A DNA stretch of 64,000 nt from Streptomonospora nanhaiensis (GTDB taxonomy: Bacteria > Actinomycetota > Actinomycetes > Streptosporangiales > Streptosporangiaceae): NCBI RefSeq assembly GCF_026642255.1, contig NZ_CP113264.1, positions 1,116,001 to 1,180,000 on the forward strand. The letters are read 5' to 3'. A program made the position numbers and the translations under genes. This document shows, in pieces, positions 25,561 through 34,934 of this stretch (positions within the stretch are counted from its first letter, which is position 1; each line of letters begins with the position of its first letter). The notes beneath the pieces are model-generated. The model had not been told where the DNA came from. It did not search any database and saw only the letters and a program-made list of their open reading frames with translations.

Positions 25561-25947
25561 ATGGTCACCAGACGAGGGGCGGAGGCCTACCACTGCGGTA
25601 TCGACGCGGCGATGGACGTGATCGGCGGCAAGTGGAAGGTGCTCATCCTCTGGGCCCTGGAGGAGCGGGCCCACCGCTTCGGGGAGCTGCGCCGCGCGCT
25701 CGACGGCGTCACCGAGAAGGTTCTCGCCTCCCACCTGAGGGAGCTGGAGGACGACGGCATCGTGCACCGCGAGGACTTCGGCGAGGTGCCGCCCCGGGTC
25801 GAGTACTCCCTGACCCCGCTCGGCCGCTCCCTGAACGACGCGCTCGCCCCGCTGGGCGACTGGGGGCGCGCCAACATCAAGGGCGTTCCGCCTGAACCAG
25901 GGGAGGGGGCCCGGGGTCGGGACCCCCGCCGACTGGTCGGCGGCTGA
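25561..25947 (+). CDS. HxlR family winged-helix regulator
   Basis: 128 aa. Canonical HxlR: YHCGIDAAMDVIGGKWKVLILWAL, RFGELRRALDGVTEKVLASHLRELEDDGIVHREDF, VEYSLTPLGRSL. Cys12 is the conserved N-terminal Cys that senses electrophiles or oxidants in several members (HypR, QorR, YodB). The C-terminal ~20 residues are Gly/Arg-rich. Divergent from the imine-reductase-like gene, the usual arrangement for an oxidoreductase/HxlR pair. Start GTG/ATG 25561 has GGGG upstream. Convergent with rsgA. Confidence 0.92.
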   Translation: MVTRRGAEAYHCGIDAAMDVIGGKWKVLILWALEERAHRFGELRRALDGVTEKVLASHLRELEDDGIVHREDFGEVPPRVEYSLTPLGRSLNDALAPLGDWGRANIKGVPPEPGEGARGRDPRRLVGG

Positions 25948-26016
25948 CCGGACCCCGGAGGGGGCGGCCGCCGCGGGGGCCGGAACGCGGGGAACCGCCG
26001 CCGCGAACGGGCCGGC

Positions 26017-27024
26017 TCAGGCCTCCGGCTCGTCGGTGTCCCCCTCGCGGCTCGCGAGCAGGCGGCGCAGGGACGCCACACGGGCGGGGTCGAGCTCGCC
26101 GCGCCCCAGCGCCGCGCCGACCGCGCAGTCGACGGCGTCGGGCTGGTGCGCGCACCCGGGCGGGCAGCCCTCGGCCGCCTCGGCCAGGTCCGCGAAGCCC
26201 GCCACGATGTCCTCCGGGGAGATGTGCGCCAGGCCGAAGCTGCGCACGCCGGGGGTGTCGATCAGCCAGCCGCCCTCGAAGGGCAGGGCCGCGGCCGACG
26301 TGGACGTGTGGCGGCCCCGCCCCGTCACCGCGTTGACGTGGCCCACCGCCCGGTCGGTGCCCGGAACCAGCCGGTTGACCAGGGTGGACTTGCCCACACC
26401 GGAGGAGCCCACCAGGACCGTGGTCCGGCCGGAGAGGCGCTCCCGCAGCCCCTCCAGACCGCCCTCGGGGCTGAGGACCTCGAAGGGCACCCCCAGGGGC
26501 TCGTACACGCGCACGAGCTCGTCCGGTGCGGCGAGGTCGGCCTTGGTCAGGCAGAGCAGGGGGGAGAGCCCGGCGTCGTACGCGGCCACCAGGCAGCGGT
26601 CCACGAAGCGCGGCTGCGGGGCCGGGTCGGCGAGGGCGCAGACGATGGCCAACTGGTCCGCGTTGGCGACGATCACCCGCTCCACCGGGTCGGTGTCGTC
26701 GGCGGTGCGGCGCAGCACCGACCCGCGGTCGCGGACCCTCACCACCCGGGCCAGCGTGTCCGCCCGGCCGGACAGGTCGCCGACCACGTCCACGCGGTCG
26801 CCGACGACGATGGAGCCCCGGCCCAGCTCGCGGGCCTTCATGGCGACCACGGGGACGCCGTCGACCAGGCACCGGTACCGGCCCCTGTCGACGGCGGTGA
26901 CCATGCCCTCCACGGCGCCCTCGTGCTTGGGCCGGTTGCGGGTACGGGGCTTGGAGCCGCCCCGGGCTCGCACGCGGATGTCGTCCTCGTCCAGGTGGCG
27001 TCCCCCGCCCCGCGTGCGGCTCAT
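26017..27024 (-). CDS. rsgA: Ribosome small subunit-dependent GTPase A (RsgA)
   Basis: 335 aa. Circularly permuted GTPase assisting 30S maturation. Order visible: OB-fold ([11 protein letters not shown]), G4 LTKADL, G1 [16 protein letters not shown]2/G3 GRGRHTST and [11 protein letters not shown], then a C-terminal zinc-finger region ([20 protein letters not shown]; CxxxC-H-C). ATG 27024 overlaps the aroA stop by four bases (ATGA), so the genes are coupled; the basic N-terminus ([22 protein letters not shown]) is typical of actinobacterial RsgA. Confidence 0.95.
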   Translation of the reverse strand: MSRTRGGGRHLDEDDIRVRARGGSKPRTRNRPKHEGAVEGMVTAVDRGRYRCLVDGVPVVAMKARELGRGSIVVGDRVDVVGDLSGRADTLARVVRVRDRGSVLRRTADDTDPVERVIVANADQLAIVCALADPAPQPRFVDRCLVAAYDAGLSPLLCLTKADLAAPDELVRVYEPLGVPFEVLSPEGGLEGLRERLSGRTTVLVGSSGVGKSTLVNRLVPGTDRAVGHVNAVTGRGRHTSTSAAALPFEGGWLIDTPGVRSFGLAHISPEDIVAGFADLAEAAEGCPPGCAHQPDAVDCAVGAALGRGELDPARVASLRRLLASREGDTDEPEA

Positions 27025-28349
27025 GCCAGGGCCTCCGCCCACAGGCCCGGGAAGTCGGGCAGCGTCTTGCGCGTGGTGGCGATGTTCTCCACCTCCACCC
27101 CGGGCACCGCGAGCCCGATCACCGCGCCGGACGTGGCCATCCGGTGGTCGTCGTAGGAGTGGAACACCCCGCCGTGCAGGGGGCGCGGCCGGATGACCAG
27201 GCCGTCGGGCAGTTCCTCGACGTCGCCGCCCAGTCGGTTGACCTCGGCGGCCAGGGCGGCGATCCGGTCGGTCTCGTGGCGGCGCAGGTGCGCGATGCCG
27301 GTCAGCCGGGAGGGCGTGGAGGCGAGCGCGGCCACCGCCGCGACGGTGGGGGTGAGCTCGCCGACGTCGCGCAGGTCGGCCTCGATGCCGCGGACCTCCC
27401 CGGTGCCGCGCAGGGTCAGGCCGCCCTCGGACCAGGTCACCTCCCCGCCCATCCGCGTGAACAGCGAACGGAGCTCGTCACCGGGCTGGGTCGTGCGCCC
27501 GGGCCACCCCTCGACCGTCACCTCGCCCCCGCTGACCAGCGCGGCAGCCAGGAACGGCGCGGCGTTGGACAGGTCCGGTTCCACCGTGGTGTCGGAGACC
27601 CGGACGGGTCCCGGCTCGACCCTCCAGGAGTTCTCCTCCACCGACACGGACACCCCGGCGGCGCGCAGCATCTCCACCGTCATGTCCAGGTGCGGCCGGG
27701 ACGGCACCGGCGGTCCCGAGTGGCGTACGTGCACGCCCTCGGCGAAGCGCGCCCCGCTCAACAGCAGGGCCGACACGAACTGGGACGAGCCCGACGCGTC
27801 CAGGACCACCTCGCCACCGCGCACACCGCCTGTGCCGCGGATGGTCATGGGCAGCGCCCCCCGGCCGCCGTCGTCGATGTCGGCGCCCAGCGCCCGCAGG
27901 GCGCCGAGGAGCTCGCCCACGGGCCGCTCGCGGGCGCGCGGGTCCCCGTCGAAGCGCACCTCGCCCGAGGCCAGGGCCGCCAGAGGGGGCACGAACCGCA
28001 TCACCGTGCCCGCGTTGCCGACGTCGACCGAGGCCGGTCCGCGCAGCGCGGCGGGCGTGACCTCCAGGTCGCCGCCGACCTGCGAGACCCCCACGCCCAG
28101 CGCGCGCAGGGCGCCCACCATCAGCTCGCTGTCCCGGCTCGCCAGGGGCCGGCGCACCACCGACGGCGTCTCGGACAGCGCCGCCAGGATCAGGGCGCGG
28201 TTGGTGACCGACTTGGAGCCGGGCAGGGCCAGCCGGGCGCGCACCGGCCGCTCGGCCACGGGCGCGGGCCAGTGGGGGCCGCCGTCGCCGGCGGCGGTCC
28301 GGGGGGTCGTGTCGGTCTGGGCGGGCTGCGAGGACATGGAGTCGGGCAT
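27021..28349 (-). CDS. aroA: 3-phosphoshikimate 1-carboxyvinyltransferase (EPSP synthase)
   Basis: 442 aa. Transfers enolpyruvyl from PEP to shikimate-3-phosphate in aromatic amino acid biosynthesis. Visible: [36 protein letters not shown] (glyphosate/PEP site Gly retained), [48 protein letters not shown] and [13 protein letters not shown] near the end. First gene of an aroA-rsgA unit, as in many actinobacteria. A proline-rich N-terminal extension of ~25 residues precedes the domain. Confidence 0.96.
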   Translation of the reverse strand: MPDSMSSQPAQTDTTPRTAAGDGGPHWPAPVAERPVRARLALPGSKSVTNRALILAALSETPSVVRRPLASRDSELMVGALRALGVGVSQVGGDLEVTPAALRGPASVDVGNAGTVMRFVPPLAALASGEVRFDGDPRARERPVGELLGALRALGADIDDGGRGALPMTIRGTGGVRGGEVVLDASGSSQFVSALLLSGARFAEGVHVRHSGPPVPSRPHLDMTVEMLRAAGVSVSVEENSWRVEPGPVRVSDTTVEPDLSNAAPFLAAALVSGGEVTVEGWPGRTTQPGDELRSLFTRMGGEVTWSEGGLTLRGTGEVRGIEADLRDVGELTPTVAAVAALASTPSRLTGIAHLRRHETDRIAALAAEVNRLGGDVEELPDGLVIRPRPLHGGVFHSYDDHRMATSGAVIGLAVPGVEVENIATTRKTLPDFPGLWAEALA

Positions 28350-28510
28350 GACCCAAGGTTATCGGGACCGGAAAAGGGCGGGGAGCTGTGGCCGCGGGGC
28401 TGTGGACGGCCAGGGACGGGCGGCACGCCCCCTCCACGGCTCGGCCGGGGCGGGGGAGCCGCCCCGCGGGGCCGTGGGCGGCCCGGGACGGACGTATCCT
28501 TGGTGACGCC

Positions 28511-29683
28511 ATGGTGTATCTGGATCACGCTGCCACGACCGAGGTCCGTCCCGAGGTGGTCGCCGACATCGCGGCCGAGCTCGGCTCCCTCGGCAACCCC
28601 TCGTCCCTGCACGGCCACGGCCGTGCCGCCCGCCGCACCGTCGAGGAGTCCCGCGAGAGGATCGCCCGGGCGCTCGGCTCCACCCCGCACGAGGTGGTCT
28701 TCACCGGAGGCGGGACCGAGTCCGACAACATCGCCGTCAAGGGCCTCTACTGGGCGCGCAACGCCGAGGACCCCGCCCGGCGGCGCATCCTCACCAGCGC
28801 CGTCGAACACCATGCCGCCCTCGACCCGGCCCACTGGATGGCCGAGCACCAGGGCGCCGTCCACGAGGCGCTGCCCGTGGACGCCCTGGGCGGGCTCGAC
28901 CCGGAGACCCTCCGCGAGGCCGTCGAGCGGGACCCCGGGTCGGTCGCGCTGGTCTCCGTCATGTGGGCCAACAACGAGGTCGGCACGGTCCAGCCCGTCG
29001 AGGAGCTCGCCGCCGTCGCCGCCCGGTACGGCATCCCCTTCCACACCGACGCCGTCCAGGCGGTCGGGGCGGAGCCGGTCGACTTCGCCGCCGCCGGCGT
29101 CACCGCCCTCACCGTCAGCGGGCACAAGCTCGGCGGCCCCGTCGGCGCCGGGGCGCTGCTGATCGCCCGCGGCACCGCCCCGACCCCCGTCCTCCACGGC
29201 GGCGGCCAGGAGCGCGACATCCGTTCCGGGACCCTCTCGACACCCCTGCTGAGGGGGCTGGCCACGGCCGTCGACCGCGCCGTCGCCGAACGCGAGGAGC
29301 ACGCCAAGCACCTCGAGTGCCTGCGCGACGAACTGGAGGAGGGCGTCCGCGCCGTGGTCCCGGACGTGGTCGTCAACGGCGACCGCGAGCGCCGGCTGCC
29401 CGGCATCTCCCACCTGTCGTTCCCCGGCTGCGAGGGCGACGCCCTGCTGATGCTCCTCGACGCCCGGGGCATCTCCTGCTCCACCGGCTCCGCCTGCTCC
29501 GCGGGCGTCGCCCAGCCGAGCCACGTGCTCCTGGCGATGGGGGCGGACCCCGACACCGCCCTGAGCAGCCTGCGGCTGTCCCTGGGGCGCACCTCCACGC
29601 GCGAGGACGTGAGGGCCCTGGTGGAGGCGATCGGCCCGGCCGTCGAGCGGGCACGGGCCGCCCGCGCCAAGCGCCGACGCTGA
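28511..29683 (+). CDS. Cysteine desulfurase (IscS/NifS class)
   Basis: 390 aa. PLP enzyme that moves Cys sulfur to acceptors for Fe-S and thionucleoside synthesis. YLDHAATTEVRPEV N-terminus, FTGGGTESDNIA, HTDAVQAVG, PLP-Lys motif SGHKLGGP, QERDIRSGTLSTP and catalytic-Cys loop SCSTGSACSAG. The last shows the short IscS-like group rather than SufS. Typical actinobacterial neighbour mnmA is not seen downstream. ATG 28511 has TATCCT (28495-28500) ten nt upstream, so the leader is very short. Confidence 0.94.
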   Translation: MVYLDHAATTEVRPEVVADIAAELGSLGNPSSLHGHGRAARRTVEESRERIARALGSTPHEVVFTGGGTESDNIAVKGLYWARNAEDPARRRILTSAVEHHAALDPAHWMAEHQGAVHEALPVDALGGLDPETLREAVERDPGSVALVSVMWANNEVGTVQPVEELAAVAARYGIPFHTDAVQAVGAEPVDFAAAGVTALTVSGHKLGGPVGAGALLIARGTAPTPVLHGGGQERDIRSGTLSTPLLRGLATAVDRAVAEREEHAKHLECLRDELEEGVRAVVPDVVVNGDRERRLPGISHLSFPGCEGDALLMLLDARGISCSTGSACSAGVAQPSHVLLAMGADPDTALSSLRLSLGRTSTREDVRALVEAIGPAVERARAARAKRRR

Positions 29684-29783
29684 GGCACGGGCCGGCCCCG
29701 CGCCGGTCCCGGGCCGCGCAGACCGCTCCGCGCCGCCCCCGCGCCCCCGGCGGCCCGGGAGGGACGGCAGGGGGAGCGGGGGC

Positions 29784-29806
29784 GGCCGGGTCCCGTGCAC
29801 CCGGCC
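29784..29806. terminator. Bidirectional terminator between cysteine desulfurase and cyclophilin
   Basis: 8-bp stem GGCCGGGT/ACCCGGCC with 7-nt loop, between convergent genes. Confidence 0.55.
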
Positions 29807-29822
29807 TCCCGGGCCGGTACGG

Positions 29823-30509
29823 CTAGCCGGCGCGGTTGACGGTGACGGATTCGATGACCACGTCCTGGGTGGGGCGGTCGTTCGCGTCGGTCTCCGTGAC
29901 GGAGATGGAGTTCACGATCTCCATGGACTCCTCGTCGGCGACCCGGCCGAAGATGGTGTGCTGGCCGTTCAGGTGGGGGGTCGCCGCGACGGTGATGAAG
30001 AACTGGGAGCCGTTCGTGCTGGTGCCCCCTCCCCGGTTGGCCATGGCGAGGACACCGGGCTCGGAGAACTCCCGGCCGGACCCGACCTCGTCCTCGAAGG
30101 TGTAGCCGGGACCGCCCTGGCCGGTGCCCTGCGGGTCGCCCCCCTGGAGCATGAAGTCGGCGATGACGCGGTGGAAGACGGTGCCGTCGTAGAACTCGGC
30201 CTCGCCCGTCACCGGGTTGGGCACGCCCTCGCCCTCGGCCAGGCCGACGAAGTTGGACACCGTGACCGGGGCGTCCTCGGGGAACAGCTCCAGTTCGATG
30301 TCGCCCTCACTGGTGTGCAGGGTGGCGCCCTCGACGTCGGTGACGTCCACCTCGGCGGGGCTGCCGGTCTGCTCCTGCTCGGGCGCCGCGGAGTCCCCGC
30401 CGGCGGGCTCCCCCTGGTCGGCCGGGGCCCCGTCGCCGCCGCAGGCTGTGGTGGCGAGCAGCGCGGTGCAGGCGAGTACGGCTGTCGCCGACAGGGTGAA
30501 AGGCTTCAT
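29823..30509 (-). CDS. Lipoprotein cyclophilin-type peptidyl-prolyl isomerase
   Basis: 228 aa. Signal peptide with lipobox (LLATTACGG), an acidic/Gly spacer (about residues 24-50), then a bacterial-type cyclophilin domain with NFVGLAEGEG, FHRVIADFMLQGGDPQGTGQGG, MANRGGGTSTNGSQFFIT and LNGQHTIFGRV. The Arg in FHRVI and the FFIT/HTIFGRV pocket are catalytic landmarks. Acts outside the membrane on secreted proteins. ATG 30509 has GGAAG upstream; a longer upstream reading frame lacks a signal sequence. Confidence 0.93.
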   Translation of the reverse strand: MKPFTLSATAVLACTALLATTACGGDGAPADQGEPAGGDSAAPEQEQTGSPAEVDVTDVEGATLHTSEGDIELELFPEDAPVTVSNFVGLAEGEGVPNPVTGEAEFYDGTVFHRVIADFMLQGGDPQGTGQGGPGYTFEDEVGSGREFSEPGVLAMANRGGGTSTNGSQFFITVAATPHLNGQHTIFGRVADEESMEIVNSISVTETDANDRPTQDVVIESVTVNRAG

Positions 30510-30640
30510 CGGTTCACTTCCGGGGTGAGTGTCGCGGTCGGGCGGCACATAGCGTACTCCGCACCGTGGAGCACCCCTGTCTTGGGGTATCGCACGGTCC
30601 GTCATGCTTCGACCACGATGCGGCTCCGGGGGCGTGCGGG

Positions 30641-31069
30641 TCAGGAGGGGCGGGGATCACCGTCCCCGTCGCGGCCCTCCCCGCCGTCGCCGTCACCCCG
30701 TCCGGCCTCCTCGCCCCCGGCCGCCTCCTGGGCCTCACGGGCACGCCGCCGCTGGGCGTCGGCCCGCTCACGGCAGCGGCGGAGGAACTCCTCGTCCTCC
30801 TCCGGGGTCGCGGCGCGCGCCCGGTGGGGGTGGTCGTACTCCGGGAAGGGCGGGGGCGGCCCGGCGGGCGCGGCCGACGGGGCGCGTCGGGGCCGGCCCA
30901 GGGCGAACCAGAGTATTGCCCCGATCTTGGGCAAGAGCAGAACGACGACGGCCCAGGCGGGTTTGGGCAGCAGCCGCACCGCGCCGGCGTCGGAGCCGAC
31001 AACGTCGAACAGGGCGTAGATCCAGACGCCGAGGGCGACGACGAACAGCAGGAGGGCGAGGTGGGACAA
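30641..31069 (-). CDS. Small membrane protein with PLDc_N-type domain
   Basis: 142 aa. Two N-terminal membrane helices (LALLLFVVALGVWIYALFDVV and PAWAVVVLLLPKIGAILWFALG) with the conserved KPAWAVVVLLLPKIGAILWF motif of the phospholipase D-nuclease N-terminal domain, a small unit of unknown role. The C-terminal ~80 residues are a charged, disordered cytoplasmic tail (EEDEEFLRRCRERADAQRRRAR). The frame opens with TTG 31069. Divergent from the XRE gene. Confidence 0.8.
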   Translation of the reverse strand: MSHLALLLFVVALGVWIYALFDVVGSDAGAVRLLPKPAWAVVVLLLPKIGAILWFALGRPRRAPSAAPAGPPPPFPEYDHPHRARAATPEEDEEFLRRCRERADAQRRRAREAQEAAGGEEAGRGDGDGGEGRDGDGDPRPS

Positions 31070-31261
31070 CGGGGGTTTCCAATCGGGGGATCGCGCGAAC
31101 GGCGGGCGGCATTGTCAGTCCTTGTGATGACTTATCACGGATCGCCGCACCCGCACGGTCGCTTGACCAGCGCCCCCGACGCGAGAGAGGGTCGGGGAAC
31201 GAGGTCGGGGCGTCGACCCGAGGGTATGCGAGGCCGGCCCCGCCAGGCGACGGGAGGGGAC

Positions 31262-32080
31262 ATGGGTGTGAACAGTGCGTTGCCGTCTGCGATGTGGCTC
31301 CCCTTCGGCGCGCGGATCCTGCGCGCCCGCTCCGACCGGGGGCTCTCGCGGGCCGAGCTCGCCGCCACGGTCGGCGTGACCGACGACAAGCTCCGGGAGG
31401 TCGAGGACGCCCACTGCAGACCGGCCCGTTCGCTGGTGGAGCGGGTCGACAACGTCCTCGGCACCGACCACCAGCTGGTCGAGGCATGGGCCATCACCCT
31501 CCAGGCGGAGGCCTTCCCCAACGAGTTCGGCGACGAGCGCGAGCTGGCCGTGCACGCGACCGACCTGTGGGAGCACCAGCCCATGGCCGTCCCGGTGTTC
31601 CTGCGCACGCGCGAGTACTCCCGCGCCGTCCTCGGCCCCGGCCACCCCGCCCTGTCCCCGGACGAGGTGGAGCTGATGGTGGAGGAGGAGATGGCCAACC
31701 GGGCCGCGATGACGGGCCCGGACGGCCCCGTGCTGCGGGTCGTGCTCAACGAGTCCGTCCTCCAGCGCCCCCAGGGCGGCGCGGAGGTCCTCAACGCCCA
31801 GCGGGACTTCCTCGCCGACCTGATCGAGGCCGGCATCGTCACCGTGGGCGTGATCCCCGAGCAGACCGCGCACCACCCCGGCCTGGGCGGCGCGTTCCGG
31901 ATGATGGAGTTCGCCGACCGGCCCACGATGGTGTACGCGTTCGCCGCCGAGGGCGGCGACCTGACCGCGGAGTCCGAGCAGGTGGGGCGCTGCGCGATGG
32001 TCCGCGAGGCCATCGAGGAGGCCACCGTGGAACTCACGCCCCGCTCGGAGCTGCTGACGGCCCGCTGGCCCGCCGGCTGA
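31262..32080 (+). CDS. Helix-turn-helix regulator with DUF5753 domain
   Basis: 272 aa. N-terminal XRE HTH (ARILRARSDRGLSRAELAATVGVTDDKLREVE) followed by a DUF5753 ligand-like domain (MAVPVFLRTREYSRAVLGPG, FLADLIEAGIVTVGVIPEQTAHHPGLGGAFRMMEF). Such genes are abundant in actinomycetes and usually precede a small DUF397 gene; none is present here. ATG 31262 has GGGAGGGG upstream. Confidence 0.87.
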   Translation: MGVNSALPSAMWLPFGARILRARSDRGLSRAELAATVGVTDDKLREVEDAHCRPARSLVERVDNVLGTDHQLVEAWAITLQAEAFPNEFGDERELAVHATDLWEHQPMAVPVFLRTREYSRAVLGPGHPALSPDEVELMVEEEMANRAAMTGPDGPVLRVVLNESVLQRPQGGAEVLNAQRDFLADLIEAGIVTVGVIPEQTAHHPGLGGAFRMMEFADRPTMVYAFAAEGGDLTAESEQVGRCAMVREAIEEATVELTPRSELLTARWPAG

Positions 32081-32136
32081 CGGGCGCGGGCTCCCGCCCT
32101 TGGGCCGACGTCCCGTCATGGGCTAGGTTGCCCGCC

Positions 32137-33351
32137 ATGGATATCGCGATCACATCCGGATACGTCGTCCCCGTGGACGGCGACCCCATCGACGGCGGCA
32201 CCGTCGTCATCTCCGACGGCAGGATCACCGCGGTCGGAGCGGACGCGGACACCCCCGTCCCGGAGGGCGCCACCGTCGTCGACGCCTCCGGCAAGTGGGT
32301 GCTCCCCGGTTTCGTCGAGGCCCACGGCCACCTCGGCATCGACGAGGAGGGCGTCGGCTGGGCCGGCGACGACACCAACGAGATGACCGACCCCAACGGC
32401 GCCCGCATGCGCGCGCTCGACGCCATCAACCCCGCGGACCGGGGCTTCGTCGACGCCCTGTCCGGCGGAGTCACCTCCTCGGTCGTCAAGCCGGGCTCGG
32501 GCAACCCCATCGGCGGGCAGACCGTGGCCGTCAAGTGCTGGGGCCGCAGCATGGAGGACCGCCTGATCAAGCAGCCGGCCAGCGTCAAGAGCGCCCTGGG
32601 CGAGAACCCGAAGCGGGTGTACGGCAAGAAGGACCAGATCCCCTCCACCCGCCAGGGCGTGGCCGCGGTCATCCGGGACGCCTTCACCAAGGCCCAGGAC
32701 TACAAGGCCAAACGCGACCACGCCGCGAGCGAGGGCACCCCGTTCGACCGGGACAACACCCTGGAGGTGCTGACCAGGGTCCTGGACCGCGAGCTCCCGT
32801 GGTGCCAGCACACGCACCGTGCCGACGACATCCACACGGCGATGCGCCTGGCGGACGAGTTCGGCTACCGCCTCATCATCAACCACTGCACGGAGGGCCA
32901 CCTCCTCGCCGACGAGATCGCCGCACGGGGCATTCCCGTCATCACCGGCCCCCTGATGACCAGCCGCTCCAAGGTCGAGGTCAAGAACAAGACGCTGGCC
33001 AACCCCGGCATCCTGGACCGGGCGGGGGTGAAGGTCGCCCTGACCACCGACCACCCCGTCGTCCCGATCGAGTTCCTCGTCCACCAGGCCACCCTGTGCG
33101 TGAAGGAGGGCATGGCGCCCGAGTCCGCGATCCGCGCCCTCACGGTCAACCCGGCCGAGATCATGGGCATCTCCGACCGCGTCGGCTCGCTCAAGCCGGG
33201 GCTGGACGGCGACGTGGTCGTCTGGTCCGGCGACCCGCTCGACGTGATGAGCCGGGCACTGAGGGTGTTCGTGGAGGGGCGCGAGGTCTACACCTACGAC
33301 GAGGAGAAGCGCTCGGGCTCGGCCCTGGACGCCTTCTACCGGGAGGACTAG
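32137..33351 (+). CDS. Amidohydrolase (imidazolonepropionase-like)
   Basis: 404 aa. Two-domain metal amidohydrolase: an N-terminal beta-sandwich strand pair, then GFVEAHGHLG (HxH metal motif), CQHTHRADDIHTAMRL, LIINHCTEGHLLADE (additional metal His), and TTDHPV (catalytic Asp region), closing with the second beta sandwich (LKPGLDGDVVVWSGDP). Similar to archaeal/actinobacterial amidohydrolases of unknown substrate. ATG 32137 lies 7 nt after TAGGTT (32124-32129), with no Shine-Dalgarno: leaderless. Confidence 0.9.
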   Translation: MDIAITSGYVVPVDGDPIDGGTVVISDGRITAVGADADTPVPEGATVVDASGKWVLPGFVEAHGHLGIDEEGVGWAGDDTNEMTDPNGARMRALDAINPADRGFVDALSGGVTSSVVKPGSGNPIGGQTVAVKCWGRSMEDRLIKQPASVKSALGENPKRVYGKKDQIPSTRQGVAAVIRDAFTKAQDYKAKRDHAASEGTPFDRDNTLEVLTRVLDRELPWCQHTHRADDIHTAMRLADEFGYRLIINHCTEGHLLADEIAARGIPVITGPLMTSRSKVEVKNKTLANPGILDRAGVKVALTTDHPVVPIEFLVHQATLCVKEGMAPESAIRALTVNPAEIMGISDRVGSLKPGLDGDVVVWSGDPLDVMSRALRVFVEGREVYTYDEEKRSGSALDAFYRED

Positions 33352-33480
33352 GACGCAGGGGCGCGGTCCCGGGTGCGGCGAGGGCCGGCCGGGGCCGCGG
33401 CCCGTGCCGCCCGCGGAGCGCCGGGAGGGTTCCGGAGCCCCGGGCCCTGAGGCCCTCTTAGGCCGCGGTGCGCGGTGGCG

Positions 33481-33497
33481 CCCGCCTCTGAGGCGGG
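33481..33497 (+). terminator. Hairpin downstream of the amidohydrolase
   Basis: CCCGCCT-CTG-AGGCGGG stem about 130 nt after the stop. The remainder of 33352-33607 shows no supported gene. Confidence 0.4.
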
Positions 33498-33607
33498 GCC
33501 CGCGCCGTATTCGGGGTGATGTCCCGATGGCGGACGGGGCCGCCTCAGGCCGACTCTGGAGCCTGTCGGGAGGAGGACTCCCGGCACACGGACCCCAGGG
33601 AGGCCCC

Positions 33608-33799
33608 ATGAACCACCACGACGCCGCAGCCGAGGCCGCCGCGGCCTACCGGGCCGAGAGGGAGCGCGAGGCGGCCCGGGAGCGCCTCGTGCGCGGGGCG
33701 AGTCGCCGGGAGCGGGCGGAGCGGCGCCGGGCCGACCGCGCCCGGCGGCCGGAGCCGCCGGACCACGGGAGCGGTGGGACGCACGCCCTGGCCGTCTGA
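33608..33799 (+). CDS. Small highly charged hypothetical protein (63 aa)
   Basis: 63 aa, no family recognised. Begins MNHHDAAAEAAAAYRAERE and continues with an Arg/Glu/Ala helix (ARERLVRGASRRERAERRR), ending in Pro/Gly-rich sequence. GGGAGG lies 5 nt before ATG 33608, and the codon third positions are G/C. Positively charged; could bind nucleic acid or a membrane surface, but that is inference. Confidence 0.55.
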   Translation: MNHHDAAAEAAAAYRAEREREAARERLVRGASRRERAERRRADRARRPEPPDHGSGGTHALAV

Positions 33800-33875
33800 G
33801 GCGGGCCGGCGGCCGGGGGAACCCGGGGGGATCCCGGGGGGATCCCGGGGGACGCGCCGGGCGCCCCCGGCCGTC

Positions 33876-34688
33876 TCAGACCCGACCGACCGACCGGAAG
33901 GGCATCCCGTCGAGGGGCGCCGTCCCGGCGGCGGTCCCCACCACCGTGACCTTCTCCATCTCCGCCCGCTCGACGACCTTCGCCGGGGCCGCGGGGTCCA
34001 CCGGGGTCACCACGATCGGGGAGCCCGCCGCGACCGGGGCGAGCAGGAGCTCCGCGCCCCCGCCCAGCGCCGTCATCGGCGCGTCCGACTCCAGGAACAG
34101 GCCCAGGCGGTCGTCGGCCGACAGCCCCCAGGCCGCGGCCCGCTCCCGGGCCCCGGCCGCCAGGTCCGCGCCCGTGCGTGCGCCGGCGCTCCGGAGCGCC
34201 GGGCCGTCCGGGTCGACCGGGTAGGCCGGGAAGCGGTCGCCGTACCCCCGGACCTCGACGGAGTAGTCGAGCACCATCGGCGGGACCTCGGACAGCGGCA
34301 GGCCCAGCGGGTGCAGCGAGGTGCCGACGACCTCGTCGGCGCCGCTGTCCAGCGCGCTCTCCACGAGCCCGGCGCCGGCGACCGCGACCTGCGCGCCCGC
34401 GGGGACGTCCCCGCCGTCCGGGACGAACTCCGCCACCGCGCCCACCGACCAGCACGAGAGGAGCCACGCCAGCGACTGCCAGTGCACCGGGAGGGCGATC
34501 ACGACCCGGTCGCCCGGCTGCACGCCCAGGCCGTCCACCAGCATGTTCGAGGTCTTGGACACCCAGTTGTCGAACGTGGCCCGGGACAGCTCCACACGGC
34601 CGCCGGAGGAGTCGTAGGAGGTCACGAACGGACGGGACGGGTCGGCGGAGACGAGTGCGCGCCACAGCTGCGCGGGAGTTTCGGACAT
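33876..34688 (-). CDS. TIGR03089 family protein (truncated acyl-CoA synthetase-like)
   Basis: 270 aa. Corresponds to the actinobacterial TIGR03089 family, which looks like the N-terminal half of an AMP-forming acyl-CoA synthetase: PAQLWRALVSADPSRPFVTSYD, RVELSRATFDNWVSKTSNMLVDGLGVQPGDRVVIALP, WLLSCWSVGAVAEFV. The AMP-binding P-loop and the C-terminal lid domain are absent, so ligase activity is unlikely. ATG 34688 lies 7 nt after TAGAGT (minus strand), so leaderless. Divergent from the sugar-polymer cassette. Confidence 0.85.
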   Translation of the reverse strand: MSETPAQLWRALVSADPSRPFVTSYDSSGGRVELSRATFDNWVSKTSNMLVDGLGVQPGDRVVIALPVHWQSLAWLLSCWSVGAVAEFVPDGGDVPAGAQVAVAGAGLVESALDSGADEVVGTSLHPLGLPLSEVPPMVLDYSVEVRGYGDRFPAYPVDPDGPALRSAGARTGADLAAGARERAAAWGLSADDRLGLFLESDAPMTALGGGAELLLAPVAAGSPIVVTPVDPAAPAKVVERAEMEKVTVVGTAAGTAPLDGMPFRSVGRV

Positions 34689-34934
34689 GACCGCCACTCT
34701 AGGGCGTCCGACCTCCGCCCTTCCCGGCGTTCGAGGGCGCCGGTCCCACCACCGCCGGGGCCGGTCCGCCACCGGCCGGAGCGGCCCCGCCCGGCACACC
34801 GTCCCGCGTCCGGTCCCGCCCGCCGTGCCCGGGTCCCGCTCCGCCCGGACACGGCGGGGCCTCCGGAACCGGAACGTCCGACGAGAACCGCCGCACGGTG
34901 TGCGTAGCCCGCCGGGAACTGCCAGAGTTGCCCC

